Assembly (NCBI GenBank): GCA_006384855.1
Contig: VCJN01000114.1
Location: forward strand, 124,001-188,000
DNA: 64,000 bases
Source of the DNA: Tetraselmis striata
Lineage: Eukaryota > Chlorophyta > Chlorodendrophyceae > Chlorodendrales > Chlorodendraceae
Direction of reading: 5' to 3'
Shown: positions 12,985 to 23,645 of the stretch, piece after piece
Layout of the letters: the number at the start of each line of letters is the position of its first letter
Numbering within the stretch: the stretch's first letter is position 1
Program-made: the position numbers and the translations under genes
The notes under the pieces: generated by a model
What the model was told of the DNA's origin: nothing
The model's input: only the letters and a program-made list of their open reading frames with translations
The model's database searches: none

Positions 12985-14037
12985 TCAAGAGATGCCCAGT
13001 CCACCGAGCCCTAGGGCTGTGCCGTGTCGCATAACGCCTTGGAGTCGGTAACCGCGGGCTGCGGGCGGAGCACCGCTCGCGAGAACTGGTACTCGTCCTC
13101 GAGGGTAAGTGTCTCGTAGCGGACAAGCTGCTTGGAATCGGCCGCTCAACCGCAGGTATTGTTGCTGAGGTCCCAGTCCACACCGGCAGCTCCGGCGCCG
13201 GACGCGCCCCCGCCGCGACACGAATGAGTTCCGAAAATATCGAGAAACAGCACCTCCGACATCCGGGCGTCGATACAACCGCGCCGCCAGCGCGCTATCC
13301 ATCGGCGGTGTTGTTCGTATGCTGTCGTGTGATCCCCGGCCACTAACGATTCGGCCCAACCGTGTAAACGCTTGTCCGCATTCCCACAGAAACATAGACG
13401 CCGGGCCGGTTAAAAAGCGGGCCCAACATGGTACGAAGTTACGAACACGGCCCAATAACAGAGAGGCGGGGCACACCTCGCCCGGATCCGCATTTGTTAG
13501 CGCAACGTGATGGCCCTTGCGGAGCTGGTGTCATTCCCCCTTTTCGAAGTGGATGAGGAGACCGCAATGCGACCGGAGGACATGCCGCCACTGAAGGGGG
13601 GGAATTTCCCCGACACGGCAGCCAATCCGCATCGACACCCCGATGGCGAGTGCGACCGACCACCGGACCTTCGCCTTAACTGCCTTGATACAGTAATAAT
13701 ACAAATGCGGCGACAGGTGGATAGTCAACCGTTTCCTTTTCCTGCGAACCATTGACGATTCTCCGTTTCGCCGCCGATCGGACCAAATTGCACGGAATAG
13801 AATCCGCATTAGACAATCGGCGATATGCATTTGAATATTTGAGTAATAGCGCGAGGCGCCGTTTTGACCACGGAATGAGAGCGCCCCCCTTGGGCGCGGG
13901 ACTGTCGGAACATTGCCGCCGTCAACGGGTCCTTGGGAGCGGACACATGGTTTAGGGTTTATTAGGACCCGCTCCGCGCACCGGCGTGCGAAGCAATTCC
14001 AAAACGACAGTAGGTGTCCAGCGAGCCCGGGGTCCAC
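12985..14037 (-). pseudogene. Tyrosine recombinase relic of the 12467-15580 element
   Basis: The minus-strand ORF 13531-14037 ends in a box-I-like block, GCRVGEIPPLQWRHV followed by LLIHFEKGE. The Arg of GCRVGE fits the first catalytic arginine of tyrosine recombinases. After a stop the reading continues with an ADPGEVCPASLLLGRV-like block that resembles the stretch after box I. The His-x-x-Arg and Tyr region further down is scrambled across frames. The enzyme is not functional. Position after an RNase H relic and before a repeat pair supports the assignment. Confidence 0.5.
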
Positions 14038-14619
14038 GCTGCCATTCCCAACTGATGTACGACCTAAAAGAATGGAGTGTACTCCAGCCGGTCAAGCCGA
14101 CACGCACGGCACGGGCACCGGCAATTACCGTCATGCGAGCGACAGCGTGCGATGGCGACGATGATTCCGCGGGCGGCGGACGGCCGGGCAGAACCGGCGC
14201 GCTTACAACCACTACATGAATCGGTACGACACCATTACGGAAACGGGTACTAGCAGCAACCGCGGTCGGTATGGACGGCCGGTCAGCACCGACTGGTCGG
14301 GCGTACGAGCTGTCGCGCGTCGATGGGTAAGATTCGCCGCAATGCATCGGGGCGGAAATCGCAGCGGAGAGCCATGACGCGCCAGGTGGGCGCATTCTGC
14401 GCGACGCGGTTGCCCGGCGCCTCTCTATGAAGGAAGAGGTCGGGCCTGCTGTCGTCCAGCCATACCCAGTCACTGACGAAGTCGGCCAGGTGGCCGCCCA
14501 TGGGGTCCGCGAGCGGCCACCAGTGGCGTCAACGCCAAAATGGTGCCACTAGTGCTGCGACAGCTTTGTCCTCGCGAAGCTTCGACAACATCCGACTTAC
14601 TAAGTCAAATGTTTAATTA

Positions 14620-15060
14620 ATCCAAATATGGCAATCGCCCCCCGAAAACGCGAACGAATTCACGCAAGAGGTACCGGGCACGAGAACATGGAGTAAAACT
14701 CCTCGCAAGGTGGTTCATGTCGCAAGCGAACCTGTCGCACGTGTGCGGCCCCCACCGCAAGTCGAGCTACAAAAAGACGCCGGGGTTGAGCATCCAATCG
14801 TCGCGGTCACCAAGTTTGGAGATGTCGTCAGCCTCTTGCTTGAGCTCCCGGGGCATCTAGGTGAGGTTCACTGTGCAGCATGCGTGAAGCGCCTTGTAGA
14901 AATGGGCCACCTCGTTCGCCAGAAAGTTACCCACCGGTTTGCGGCTGCCGTGGCGTGCGACGTACAATAAATTCGTATTGTCGACTTGAACCCTAACCTT
15001 TATGTCCTAATAAAACCGCGCGAAGGCGCGGAGGGCACGCAACAGCCCGCGCAACTCCCG
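14620..15060 (-). pseudogene. RNase H / connection relic of a DIRS-type polymerase
   Basis: One minus frame, broken by three stop codons, reads RELRGLLRALRAF, QVDNTNLLYVARHG, QEADDISKLGDRDDWMLNP and RWGPHTCDRFACDMN. DN and the A-D-D-x-S pair match the later RNase H motifs, and D-x-DW...PHTxDRFA matches the block after RNase H in the element at 35856-40774 (DSDDWQLDP, CPHSIDRFA). The polymerase itself is absent. It is clearly a dead copy. Confidence 0.72.
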
Positions 15061-16311
15061 ATGAGTGGATGATTATGTGTACTCGTCTAGCGCAAAGAAG
15101 CCATGCGCAATCAACCGGACGGGGTACAAGGAGATCACACCCCCACCACTTATCGAGGCATCGCAGAGAGTCGAGGGGCGATCTCCAACGCCGCCTCATC
15201 CGACGGCGTCTCACGGAGCTCGCGCAATAGCGCACGTCACTCGTTCCTCCTTATTGGCGGCGCGGCGATGAGCTTGTTCACGGCGTGCTTGGCAAACGCA
15301 GGAGGGGGGAATGCTCGACATGGTGTCGGGAAAATACTAGAAAAGGTGGAAGCAGCTCGTAAGAATTCGGCTCACATAGAGCCACATTATTGTGCCGCTC
15401 GAGAATTACGAAAGTGGAATAATCGGCACGGCGAAGTAGCCGAGCCGAACGGTACATGTCTACATGAACGGCACCGGCGGTACAGGTACGTGGTACCGCT
15501 CCCCAACCCAGGAATCCCGGAGTTTCAGCGGACAAGTCCGCATAAATCCCGACGGATTAAATCAGTGGCCTTGTACGGTATGGTACCCGATGTCCCGATT
15601 TGTATACAGTAACGCTGGTGCTACGCCGCTTATTGCTTATTCGTACGAGGATTTTTTCCTTAATGGATAATAAGCGGGTACCGGTAACCGTGCTATGCCG
15701 GATTTGGAGGCTTATTATTGCTTACTGCTCTCTTATTCACGAACGGTCGCTGTAACGGTCGCGGCTACCTGTACAAGTAAAGCATACGGCGTGGCAATGC
15801 GCCTCGCATTCCCTACCTGACGGCCAGGCTATCACCGCTGCGGCACGCTCCTATGGCGCGCGGGAAGGACGAACGAGGAGGTGGAGGTCGGGGCCGTGGT
15901 ACCTCAGCTAGAGGCCGGGGGAGGGGGAAAGGGACTAGTGTTGCTTCCACGCCATTTCGCGAACCTGCGCCCGCGCGGGCAGCCGCACCGCCAGCCGCCA
16001 AACCGACTCCACTCGCGCCCCAGCCGACCCCCCCCCCCCCCCCCACCCCACCCCCCGCGCGCTTCTGACGAGGCCCAGGTTAAGTACGGACGCGAGTCTG
16101 CCTTGGTGGCGGCGACTGGCAAGGACAACAACGGGCGCCATGACGTTTGCGAAAAAAGCCTGCCGCTCGGCGACAGCGGCGGCTTCCGTGCGACCGATCG
16201 CCATCGTTGCAGCCTTGGACTGAGCCGGCCTGTTCTTTGCTGGGTGAAAAGGGGGGTGCTGCCGTCATTGTGTTTGCTTAAGCGAGGCTGCGGGTGTGGC
16301 TGAGGGAGCCC

Positions 16312-16463
16312 AACGCAGGAGGGATGGGCGGCCGCCGGGAGCTGGCGTTCGCAAGATCCCCCCACGCGAGTGGTGGCGGGAGCCGGTACACCACCCCGCA
16401 GTAGATCTAGATGAGCTGTCCGATGGAATGGGCGCCCTACCTCTGAAACGCGTTGACCGCCGT
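16312..16463 (+). repeat. Dispersed repeat, sister copy of 975-1123
   Basis: It matches the copy in kinesin intron 1 over about 150 bases in the same orientation. Here it sits within the inverted-repeat element. Confidence 0.8.
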
Positions 16464-16509
16464 CCATTTCGCCCACCGGAAATGTACGTTCCCGCGCAGT
16501 CAAAAAGGT

Positions 16510-16598
16510 ATGAATAAGCCCTTATTCCTTATTGCGTGTCACGGGGGCCCCGCGGACCCCCCTGCGTGACACCCAACAAGGAATAAGGGCTTATTCAT
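16510..16598. repeat. Long palindrome (cruciform or hairpin candidate)
   Basis: Left arm 16510-16530 and right arm 16578-16598 are perfect 21-base complements (outer ATGAATAAGCCC). A second paired block, GTGTCACG against CGTGACAC, lies inside after a short internal loop, and the centre is GC-rich (GGGGCCCCGCGG). It could fold into a stable stem. Confidence 0.9.
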
Positions 16599-16725
16599 GC
16601 TTATTCATTCCTTATTCATTTAGCGACTACCGGCCGTACGGTTTACCGTTACGATAATCGTACGGTCGCGATGAAAAGTTCATAACGCGAAGGCAATAAG
16701 CAATAAGCGGCGTAGCATCAGTATT

Positions 16726-17910
16726 AGAACCCCATAGGGACTTCACACGTAAATCCAGAAGGAAATTCAGAAGGAAATCCAGCTACGGGCCAACAGAGGC
16801 GGGAACCGCCATGGTAGCCACCGACCAGGCATCGCCACCAGCCAGCCGCCGCTCCACGCAGTAGGGACGCTCTCCCCAGCGCACAATCCCGGGCCACTCC
16901 AATAGCGGCACTAGGCCGAATGTGATGTGAAGGCGCCGACAGGAAAGGAGCTTCGAAGTTGAGGTCTCGCAGCAAGGAGCGGAAGTGGGGGGTCCAACCC
17001 AGACCGGGGCGCCATGGGCGTGCAACAAACGCAGGCCACCCAACGCCAGATCCGCCGCCAGCTCGGTCGCGTCCTTTTCCGCCAAACGTAGAACGCCTTC
17101 CCCAGCACAACATCCCAGGCCACTCCAATAGCGGCGCTGAGCGGAATGTGATGTGGAGGCGCCAACAGGACAGGAAGGGAGAGGGTGCTCAACGAGTAGG
17201 GAATGGAGAGCCGACCGGGCCAGCAACGACGTAAGACGCCGGTGTCCAGCGCGCGTTGTTCCGCCCAGCGCGAGATCCGCCGCCAGCTCGGTCGCGTCCC
17301 CTTCCGCCGAACGTAGAACTCCCTTCCCAGCACAACATCCCGGGCCACTCCAATAGCTGCGCTGAGCGGAATGTGATGTGGAGGCGCCGACAGGACAGGA
17401 AGGGAGAGGGTGCTCAAAGAACAGCAAACGGGGACTTGATTGACCGGGCCAGCAACGACGTAAGACGCCGGTGTCCAGCGCGCGTTGTTCCGCCCAGCGC
17501 CAGATCCGCCGCCAGCTCGGTCGCGTTCCCTTCCGCCGAACGTAGAACTCCCTTCCCAGCACAACATCCCGGGGCACTCCAATAGCGGCACTAGGCCGAA
17601 TGTGATGTGGAGGCGCCGACATGACAGGAAGGGAGAGGGTGCTCAAAGAACAGCGAACGGGGACTTGACCGGACCAGCAACGACGTAAGACGCCGGTGTC
17701 CAACTCACACTGCTCCTCCGCGGCAGTGGCAGCACGGGCGGGGCCAAGGCTACCAAGGCGCCACCCGTGCACGATCCCCGCCCCCATCCCCAGCCGGGGG
17801 TGGAGGCGGAGGAAGGGCCCGCGATTCCGAGGGCCGAGGACGGTCGTCGGGCCCGCCCAGGCGGCGGTGGGTGGGTGGGATTTTTGGCAGTATAAGAACC
17901 CCATAGGGAC
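16726..17910. repeat. Tandem array of about 225-base units framed by 16-base direct repeats
   Basis: A unit containing CCACTCCAATAGCGGC, AATGTGATGTGGAGG and AGATCCGCCGCCAG recurs about three and a half times between 16890 and 17720 with spacing of 222-231. The array is framed by the identical string AGAACCCCATAGGGAC at 16726-16741 and 17895-17910. Long ORFs on both strands (for example 16783-17913 minus) are explained by the repeat keeping several frames open. Confidence 0.8.
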
Positions 17911-18009
17911 CATAGTTTGTTACTGCAACACTTCTACAAGTAATTAGGCACCTCCAGTAGGTACGCTACCAGTACGGTACCCGTACGGGTACTGCTGCAG
18001 CGCGCCGCA

Positions 18010-18150
18010 GCCCGCTTTTTGTTTTTCCCGCCCCCGGGGCAGGACTGGCGACAGTGATACCCTTGCAACGTTTCTACAATGGCCGTTTAGGCAGCGATCC
18101 AGCTACCGGTACGACGGCAAGCCAGGGGTAGGCGACGCTCCTTTATAGTT
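18010..18150 (+). repeat. CCCGGGACAGGACTGG-family repeat copy
   Basis: The copy runs from GTTTTTCCCGCCCCCGGGG through AGGACTGGCGACAGTG and GGCAGCGATCCAG to GTAGGCGACGC. The same order of blocks is found at 28826-28965 and 30296-30445. Confidence 0.75.
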
Positions 18151-18503
18151 ATACCTGGGCCATTACCGATTTTTTTGGGGGGGTTTAATTAATAGTGATT
18201 TACTATTAATTACCGTTACCGGAATTTACTAGTAAGAAATGGCCCCGAGCGCGCGGCGCTCACCGGGCCCCGCTGCGCTCCAGACACGCGCGATGCGACA
18301 GTGTTATTTTGAGTACCGGTACCAGTAAAGAGTGAAGTAAACTGCGCACTGCCGTCCTCCCGCCCAGCAGAGCTAGGCGCCACGTCCCGGGCAGGCGAGG
18401 AGGCGAGTGTTTGTGCCACTAGCATGCGTCATGGCGGGCGAACCGGCTAGCAGGTGCAGCCGATTGGCACAGCAGGTGCCATGCCGCAGCATTTGCACTG
18501 CTG

Positions 18504-18776
18504 TGGTGGAGTAATCGCGTCAAGCCATGCCTTCGGAGGGAGATTGCTCTCTGCATCTTGACATGCTCGCCCGCCGCATGCCCTGTGGAGCGCACAAATA
18601 TCGTCCTCATGCGCGTGGTCACCAAGACCCGCGCTTCTCTCAAACATGAGAATGTGGTGAAGTTGTAGTATTGCTATGTGAATTTGCGCTTGCTGGAGAA
18701 CTATGTCAATGATGTGCTGAACATGGTTGAGGATGCGCTAATTGATGTAGAGGCTAACGACCTGCTAGCTGAGTAG
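18504..18776 (+). pseudogene. hAT transposase C-terminal (dimerisation) relic
   Basis: One frame with a single internal TAG reads ALCILTCSPAACPVERTN, VVTKTRASLKHENVVKL and NLRLLENYVND. This is the layout of the hAT C-terminal block (Ser/Ala-rich turn, VER, K-T-R-x-x-L, N-L-R-L). The N-terminal and catalytic parts are absent and no matching terminal inverted repeats were found. The identification rests on family pattern only. Confidence 0.5.
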
Positions 18777-19071
18777 GGTCAAGCAACACCCCAAGAACCC
18801 CCAGCACCCCCTGCTCATGATGCTATGATTATTTTTGACTTATGTACGCATGTAGCGAGTAGATATGGTGTGCAACATGTACTGTAACAAGCCCTTTGGC
18901 TGCCATCGCCGATGTGTGCGAGTCAAACGTGCCAAAACATGAGCTCCAGCAATATATTACTTTATATTACTCTTAACACAGGGGGTAATTTTTGATTTGG
19001 GAGTTTAAAACTAAGCGGCGCTTCGCGCCGGGGATTTGTGGAGGTCCCCCTACCTCTTGGGTTGAGCCTGG

Positions 19072-19135
19072 TGCGGGATGCGGGCCGCTTTTAGCCGGCT
19101 TGTAGTGTTGATCTTGTTATACTGTTGTTTCCGGG
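19072..19135 (+). repeat. Hairpin-module repeat copy
   Basis: The copy reads GTGCGGGATGCGGGCCGC, TTTTAGCCGGCTTG and GTTGATCTTGTTA. It belongs to the same family as 10700 and 28750. Confidence 0.65.
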
Positions 19136-19193
19136 TAATACTCCTTTAAGCGTTAGTTAGATTCGTCAGTAATTTATATTTTGAAGAGAAGTA

Positions 19194-19449
19194 TTAAGTA
19201 AAGTAAAGTAAAGTTCGCCCCGGGACATCGGCCGAAGCCGCCCCAGCACTTGACCTCGTGCGCCAACTGCACGAGTAGGTCTGGCATAGCCCATAGACCA
19301 TTGCCTCATTCGAACCCCGAAGGGCTAATGCATCAACCGAGTAAACCCGGGACACGCCGGGCCGATATTGCCGAAATACATCGGCCAGGAATCGAACCCG
19401 GTACCTCTCGCACACGAGACGACCGCTCTACCGAGCGGACAAGGGATGT
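19194..19449 (-). mobile_element. tRNA-derived SINE with TTTAC tail
   Basis: On the minus strand the head 19449-19378 is tRNA-like. ACATC at its start pairs with GATGT at its end, GCTC-GGTAGA-GC forms a D-arm with A-box, and GGTTCGATTCC is a perfect B-box in a T-arm flanked by CCGGG/CCTGG. The anticodon arm is irregular, so this is not a working tRNA gene. A body of about 170 bases follows and ends in TTTACTTTACTTTACTT, a typical short-unit SINE tail. Pol III transcription is inferred. Confidence 0.68.
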
Positions 19450-19659
19450 ACCTTGTAAGGTTTTGCCGGTATTACGGGTACAGGTACTCGTAATCCGGAC
19501 AGACGGCCTAGGCGAGCTGGGACCAGCCCGCCTATCCGCACGTTGGCCCATTTTTCAGGTCCTCATTCAATGCGCGACGTACCCCGGCACTGAATCACTG
19601 CGTCTTTGTTACGAGATGAGACATTACCGGTACGAATATGCAGTGACGACTAAGCTCTC

Positions 19660-19735
19660 ACGGCCCGGCCGGTCTCGAGCCGCCGACTTACATACTCGCA
19701 GTCATTCGCTCTACCACTGAGCGCCCTAGTCAGCA
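19660..19735 (-). ncRNA. Second tRNA-like sequence (SINE head or tRNA relic)
   Basis: The minus strand reads GGGCGCTCAGTGGTAGAGCG, a canonical D-arm and A-box, and about 35 bases on GGCTCGAGACC, a near-B-box. Acceptor-stem pairing and a clean anticodon arm were not found. The tail of a possible SINE body downstream is not evident. Confidence 0.45.
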
Positions 19736-19949
19736 TAGGTTCCCGGGTCTGATGGTTGGACCGACCAGGGAACCCATACAAACGGGGAGGATTATTTTGT
19801 AAAACAGATTGAATCTGCAAGCCGCGTAAAATAAAGCAGGCCGCCGACTACTGGTGTGCATTACAAAAAGGCCAGCACCCAACCCACCGCTAAAAGTTGT
19901 ATTACCCCCCCAAAAAAAAAGCAGCACTACAAGATCAGCAATACAGTAC

Positions 19950-19985
19950 AAGCCGCCTACAGGCGGCCCGCATCCCGCACGAGGC
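19950..19985 (-). repeat. Hairpin-module repeat copy, inverted
   Basis: The plus strand reads AGCCGCCTACAGGCGG then CCCGCATCCCGCACGAG, the reverse complement of the module seen at 19072. Confidence 0.6.
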
Positions 19986-20160
19986 CGCGCAGGTCGGGCC
20001 GGTCGTCAGGTCTACGGGGCGGGCACGCCGCGAATCGCCGCGCCCGCCGCCTGTACCGGCACCAGACGCCGGACGCCGTCGTTTGACCGTCGCCCGTCCG
20101 TCGACGGACGCCGGGCCCCGGGTCGGCGGACTGCCCCCGCACCGCGGCGACCCCTTTTTA

Positions 20161-20262
20161 CAGCATCATACTTGGACTACCGTATAACGGACTTTCCGGC
20201 ATCATACTTGGACTTTCCTGGACATACTTGGACTATATAACGGACTTTACAGCATCATACAT
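20161..20262 (+). repeat. Short tandem repeat, CATACTTGGACT units
   Basis: CATACTTGGACT occurs three times and TATAACGGACTTT twice within 100 bases, just downstream (minus sense) of the LINE-like ORF. Confidence 0.8.
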
Positions 20263-20495
20263 TTTTTTTTTGCGTCGTACTACGGTTTTTTATTACATAA
20301 GGGCTTTCACAAAAGCGCACTACAAAAGGAACTAACAGCAACTATGAAAGGTTGCCAGCAAAAGAGAGACATAAGCCTGAAACCAAGGTGAGTCGAGCAG
20401 GCGGACAGGGAGCCAAGAACCAAGAAGGAGCCAAGGGAACCACGAAGTCACTTAGCTGCCATGAACCAAAGGGACCCCCGCCCCGGGGTAGGCTA

Positions 20496-21692
20496 TCAGC
20501 CGCGGCGAGGACGCTTGCAGCCAATGACCCGGGTCATAGCAACACAAGCCGACGAGCGACGCGACGCAGGCGCAGGAGCACCATCACGTGCCGCACGCGC
20601 GGCCGCGACCCTGCGAAGAACGTTGTCTGCATGTGCCATGTTGATGAGCAAGGAGAAACGACGGCGCCACGCAGACAAGAGCTGGCCGATTTTTTGGCCA
20701 GTGTGTGCGTGGCTAGCTTTCGCGAGCTCCACCAAGAAAGCCTCGGCGTGCGGGGCCAGCGAGCCAAACTCGGAAACGGCGAAAGGAACAAAGCGAAGCA
20801 TGCCGGCGGCGTTTCGGACACCCTCGTCATACTTCTGGATTTTGTGGCGCTCTGCAGCCCGCAAAGCAGTCGTTGGATCCGAGGTTGACACGCCGAGGAT
20901 AGGGGCAATGGTGGTATCGATAGCAACCGTGTTTCCGCGGATACCGCCATACCCAAAAAGCCCAACATCGGCAGGCCGCCCGTCGCTGCCCTTCGGGAGA
21001 GAAACAAGCACCGACGGGTCCGTGAGGATCTGGACACCCACGCCCAACGCGGACTTCACGTCGTGGCAAATGTCGGAAAGGCCATGTGCCGCCCACTCGT
21101 GTGCGGCGTGATTGGAGTCGCCCCCAGAGCAACGTGCCACGTGATCGGCGTATGCGACCGCCCAAGATGAAGGAGTGAACTCCACGCCAGCATCCTCAAA
21201 ACGGGCAAGCATACCTTGTACCGAGAAGGAGCAAGAAGCACAAGAGCATGGCTCGCCAAGGGAGAGGACAGGAGCCGCCGGAAGGCCAAATGGGCGGCAA
21301 GCGGCAACACGGAACATGGAATCGTAGTACTCAGGGGAACGCTCACGGACTTCACCAAGGCGACCCTCACTTGGAGGATCAGTCACCAGGAACGCTGTCG
21401 CAACGCGTAAGAGGCGGCCTCGGAAGCGGTTGCTGTCAGAGCCGCTTGTAGGCATACGCGCAGCAAGCTTTGCGAAACGGACCGTGTGAATGCGGTGGCT
21501 CAGGGTTTCCTGTACTTTCCGCATGGAGTGCAAGGGGAAGTCCGAGTAATGCGGGATAGCTTGGAGGTCGGCCGCCGAGCGCATTGCAGACGCCGGCTCA
21601 GCCCCGGCGGCCGAGCAGCCGGCACGGGCAACGTGGGAGCGCTTGGAGGGGAGCAACTTTAGGGCAGAGGCCAACGGCCCCGCATCATACAT
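20496..21692 (-). pseudogene. LINE-like ORF, C-terminal region only
   Basis: An uninterrupted 398-residue minus-strand ORF. Residues around 225-370 carry RPADVGLFGYGG, AIDTTIAPIL, ERHKIQKYDEGVRNAAG and LRFVPFAVSEFGS. This resembles the region after the reverse transcriptase in a widespread class of non-LTR retroelement proteins, with a restriction-endonuclease-like P-x-D...D-x-T pattern. No reverse transcriptase precedes it on the minus strand (21700 upward), so it is a 5'-truncated insertion. A shorter copy of its end lies at 10773-10962. Family placement is from pattern memory and is uncertain. A host gene is unlikely. Confidence 0.5.
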
Positions 21693-21854
21693 TATAAGTA
21701 AGGAATAGTCGCTGAATAGTCTCGCTTGCTGATTCAGCAGTAAAAACGCGCTGCGGTACCGCGTTATTTTGGCGTTTTAGACGAATATATGACGTGCCTG
21801 GGCTAGAATACACGCGCATCCATTCAGAATCTTACCGTACACGTACCAGTACCG

Positions 21855-22105
21855 TGAAATCAAACGAGCGAAAACCGAACGTATGACGGTTCATACGCGA
21901 AGCGCGTATCAAACAGGACGGACGGAGGACATTCGTGATTTTTGCAGTATGTTTCCGGTATAATTCACGATAGATTCGTCTTAGTCGCAGGATTTTAACG
22001 GACTGTGGTAGGAGTGCCTAGAAATCAAACGAGCAAAGATCGAACGTATAACGGTTCATTCACGAAGACGCAGCACACGAGGACGGAGGACGGAGGAGGA
22101 CGGAG
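21855..22105 (+). repeat. Direct repeat pair about 165 bases apart with CGGAGGA minisatellite
   Basis: AAATCAAACGAGC and CGAACGTAT(G/A)ACGGTTCAT occur at 21858 and again at 22023. Each is followed by CGGAGGA units. It looks like a local duplication. Confidence 0.7.
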
Positions 22106-22761
22106 GACGCCTAAAAATCCGTGATAAAACCGTATTGCAACCGGTATCGATTCTCTCGTATTCCAGGCGATTTCGGACGCGGCTCTCCTTTTCCTCCGGT
22201 AGGGGAATTAATATAAAGATTTACTGTTAATTAAAAAAAAAATACCATAAATTGCTAGGCCCAGGTATAGTTATAGTCAAGAAGCTAACTGCCGAAGCGT
22301 TCTGCAAGAGTAATTGAAGGCCAGTGATGGATTTCGAAAACTGTAGGACCACGTCTAAGACACTGCCATCAAAATACCATGCACTGACCACGAAATGTTC
22401 GCCCTAGCTACCCGTTTGGGCGTTGGCCCGTTTCGAGTAATGCGAGTTGGCGCAAGCCCCATCATCCCTCTTCTGCTGACTACGCGCGCGCCGACGATGA
22501 TGACGAACTCTGCTATTGCGCTCGGGAATCATCAACCAATTGAAAAAGCAGGCATAATATCGAGTACAATCTCGAGATTGATTGCGACAATACGCACGTC
22601 GCCTGAACTGGTGAAGTGTGCTGAGATCGGTACGTCATGTAATGATGTACGGTAATCCTTCAGGCTTACATGAAATCTATTACGCTATTTCAGGTACGGC
22701 CTCCGGGCTCGTAGTTCAACCATACCACAGCACCATATCGGTAGTAGCTACTGCATACCTG
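22106..22761. other. Intergenic stretch without a recognisable gene
   Basis: An 86-residue ORF at 22395-22655 has no recognisable features. GGCCCAGGTATA near 22259 is the reverse complement of a block near 18148, a fragment of a dispersed repeat. Confidence 0.45.
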
Positions 22762-22860
22762 TACACATTTCGGTGGGCGCTTTTACCCGGCGCTTGCTAT
22801 GTTGATTTCTTGGTACTGCTTTTGGTACTGCTTTTTTGGTGCGGCTTTATTTCAGCGATT
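22762..22860 (+). repeat. Hairpin-module repeat copy with tail
   Basis: The copy contains CTTGCTATGTTGATTTC and a duplicated TTGGTACTGCTTTT, as in 28780-28810. Confidence 0.6.
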
Positions 22861-22869
22861 TGTTAGTGG

Positions 22870-23580
22870 CCTTTTTGTGATTGCTAGCGACTTTAGGTAG
22901 CTGTAGCGCTCCCGGTACCAGTACAGGCACGAGCGGGTGTGCCTCTTACGGGCGCTATATACTCGTACCAGTACCCGGCTGCTGGATTTCCTTCTGGATT
23001 TCCTTCTGGATTTCTGTGTGGATTTCTTGAATGTTGCGTCTAGCACATGTAATCACAATACAGTACCCGGCTGCTGCGCGAGCGAGTCGTCGCATATGGC
23101 CATATCGATATAGCGTACGGGTTCCCGAATTAAAATAATCCTATATATTTTTTACTCATTTATACCCGTGCATACGTAAAATACATCCTGTACTACAATA
23201 ATATTTTATCCTCCTTCACGCGTACTTCCGGTAAAGAGTGCAAGAACGAATTATGTATGCCAAACTGTATCTATGAGCGCAAGAAAATCGGACGATGAAG
23301 CACACTTTCCGCCGGGCATCATGGAAACTTCGATGTGACCTGAATTTATGCTCGGACCCCCGCGAGACCCGTGCTGTGCTGGCAGACCCGGCCGGCTATT
23401 TGTAGGTACAGGTAGCGACTAATGGGCCGAGAATCGATCGATCCGCAGGGATGTCGTGGCGCGCGATGACGCCGCGAGGAGACATCACAATGCCGCCCAA
23501 ATAATAGGTCGCTACGTCGCGCTATTACCCATGTGTGCTCGTACGAGTACCGGCTGACAGGGCAGCGTGTTGGAACGTGT
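22870..23580. other. Intergenic stretch without a recognisable gene
   Basis: Several GTACCAGTAC-type motifs are present, plus three tandem CTGGATTTCCTT units near 22985, inverted relative to AAATCCAGAAGG units near 16750. No gene could be supported. Confidence 0.45.
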
Positions 23581-23589
23581 TCTAAACCA

Positions 23590-23645
23590 ACCCCTGGTTT
23601 CACCGTAGTTGCCAGTCCTGTCTCGGGGCGAGAAAAAAGTGCAGC
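23590..23645 (-). repeat. CCCGGGACAGGACTGG-family fragment, inverted
   Basis: The plus strand reads GTTGCCAGTCCTGTCTCGGG followed by CGAGAAAAAAG, the reverse complement of the family head. Confidence 0.55.

Larger units (their letters stand above)
12467..15580 (-). mobile_element. Decayed PAT/Kangaroo-like DIRS retroelement with split direct repeats
   Basis: Read on the minus strand the order is A1 (about 15390-15563), RNase H relic, tyrosine recombinase relic, B1 (about 12941-12993), A2 (about 12777-12940), B2 (about 12467-12518). A1 and A2 share CACCGGCGGTAC, AATCCCGGAG and TTCAGCGGACAAGTCCGC. B1 and B2 share TGGAACGGA, CAGTAAG and GAAGGGCAG. This split direct repeat order is known for PAT and Kangaroo elements. 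Gag and reverse transcriptase are missing: only about 300 bases separate A1 from the RNase H part. Repeat divergence and several stop codons indicate an old copy. Boundaries are approximate. Confidence 0.68.
15614..16722. mobile_element. Non-autonomous element with terminal inverted repeats
   Basis: A perfect 22-base inverted repeat (15620-15641 against 16695-16716; outer part GCTACGCCGCTTATTG) frames 1.1 kb. Extending one or two mismatches gives about 26 bases. A clear target duplication was not found. Inside lie a C-run, the dispersed repeat 16312-16463 and the long palindrome at 16510-16598. ORFs inside (for example 15904-16503 minus) resemble no transposase. A degraded version of the end (CTGGTGCTACACCG) occurs near 11094. 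Confidence 0.6.

Noticed and set aside
16783..17913. 376-residue minus-strand ORF
   Set aside because: It spans the 225-base tandem array. The GC-rich repeat keeps several frames open and no domain is visible.
19854..20240. Overlapping plus-strand ORFs of 76-128 residues
   Set aside because: Arg/Pro-rich reading of a GC-rich patch, with competing open frames on both strands and no start context or splice structure.
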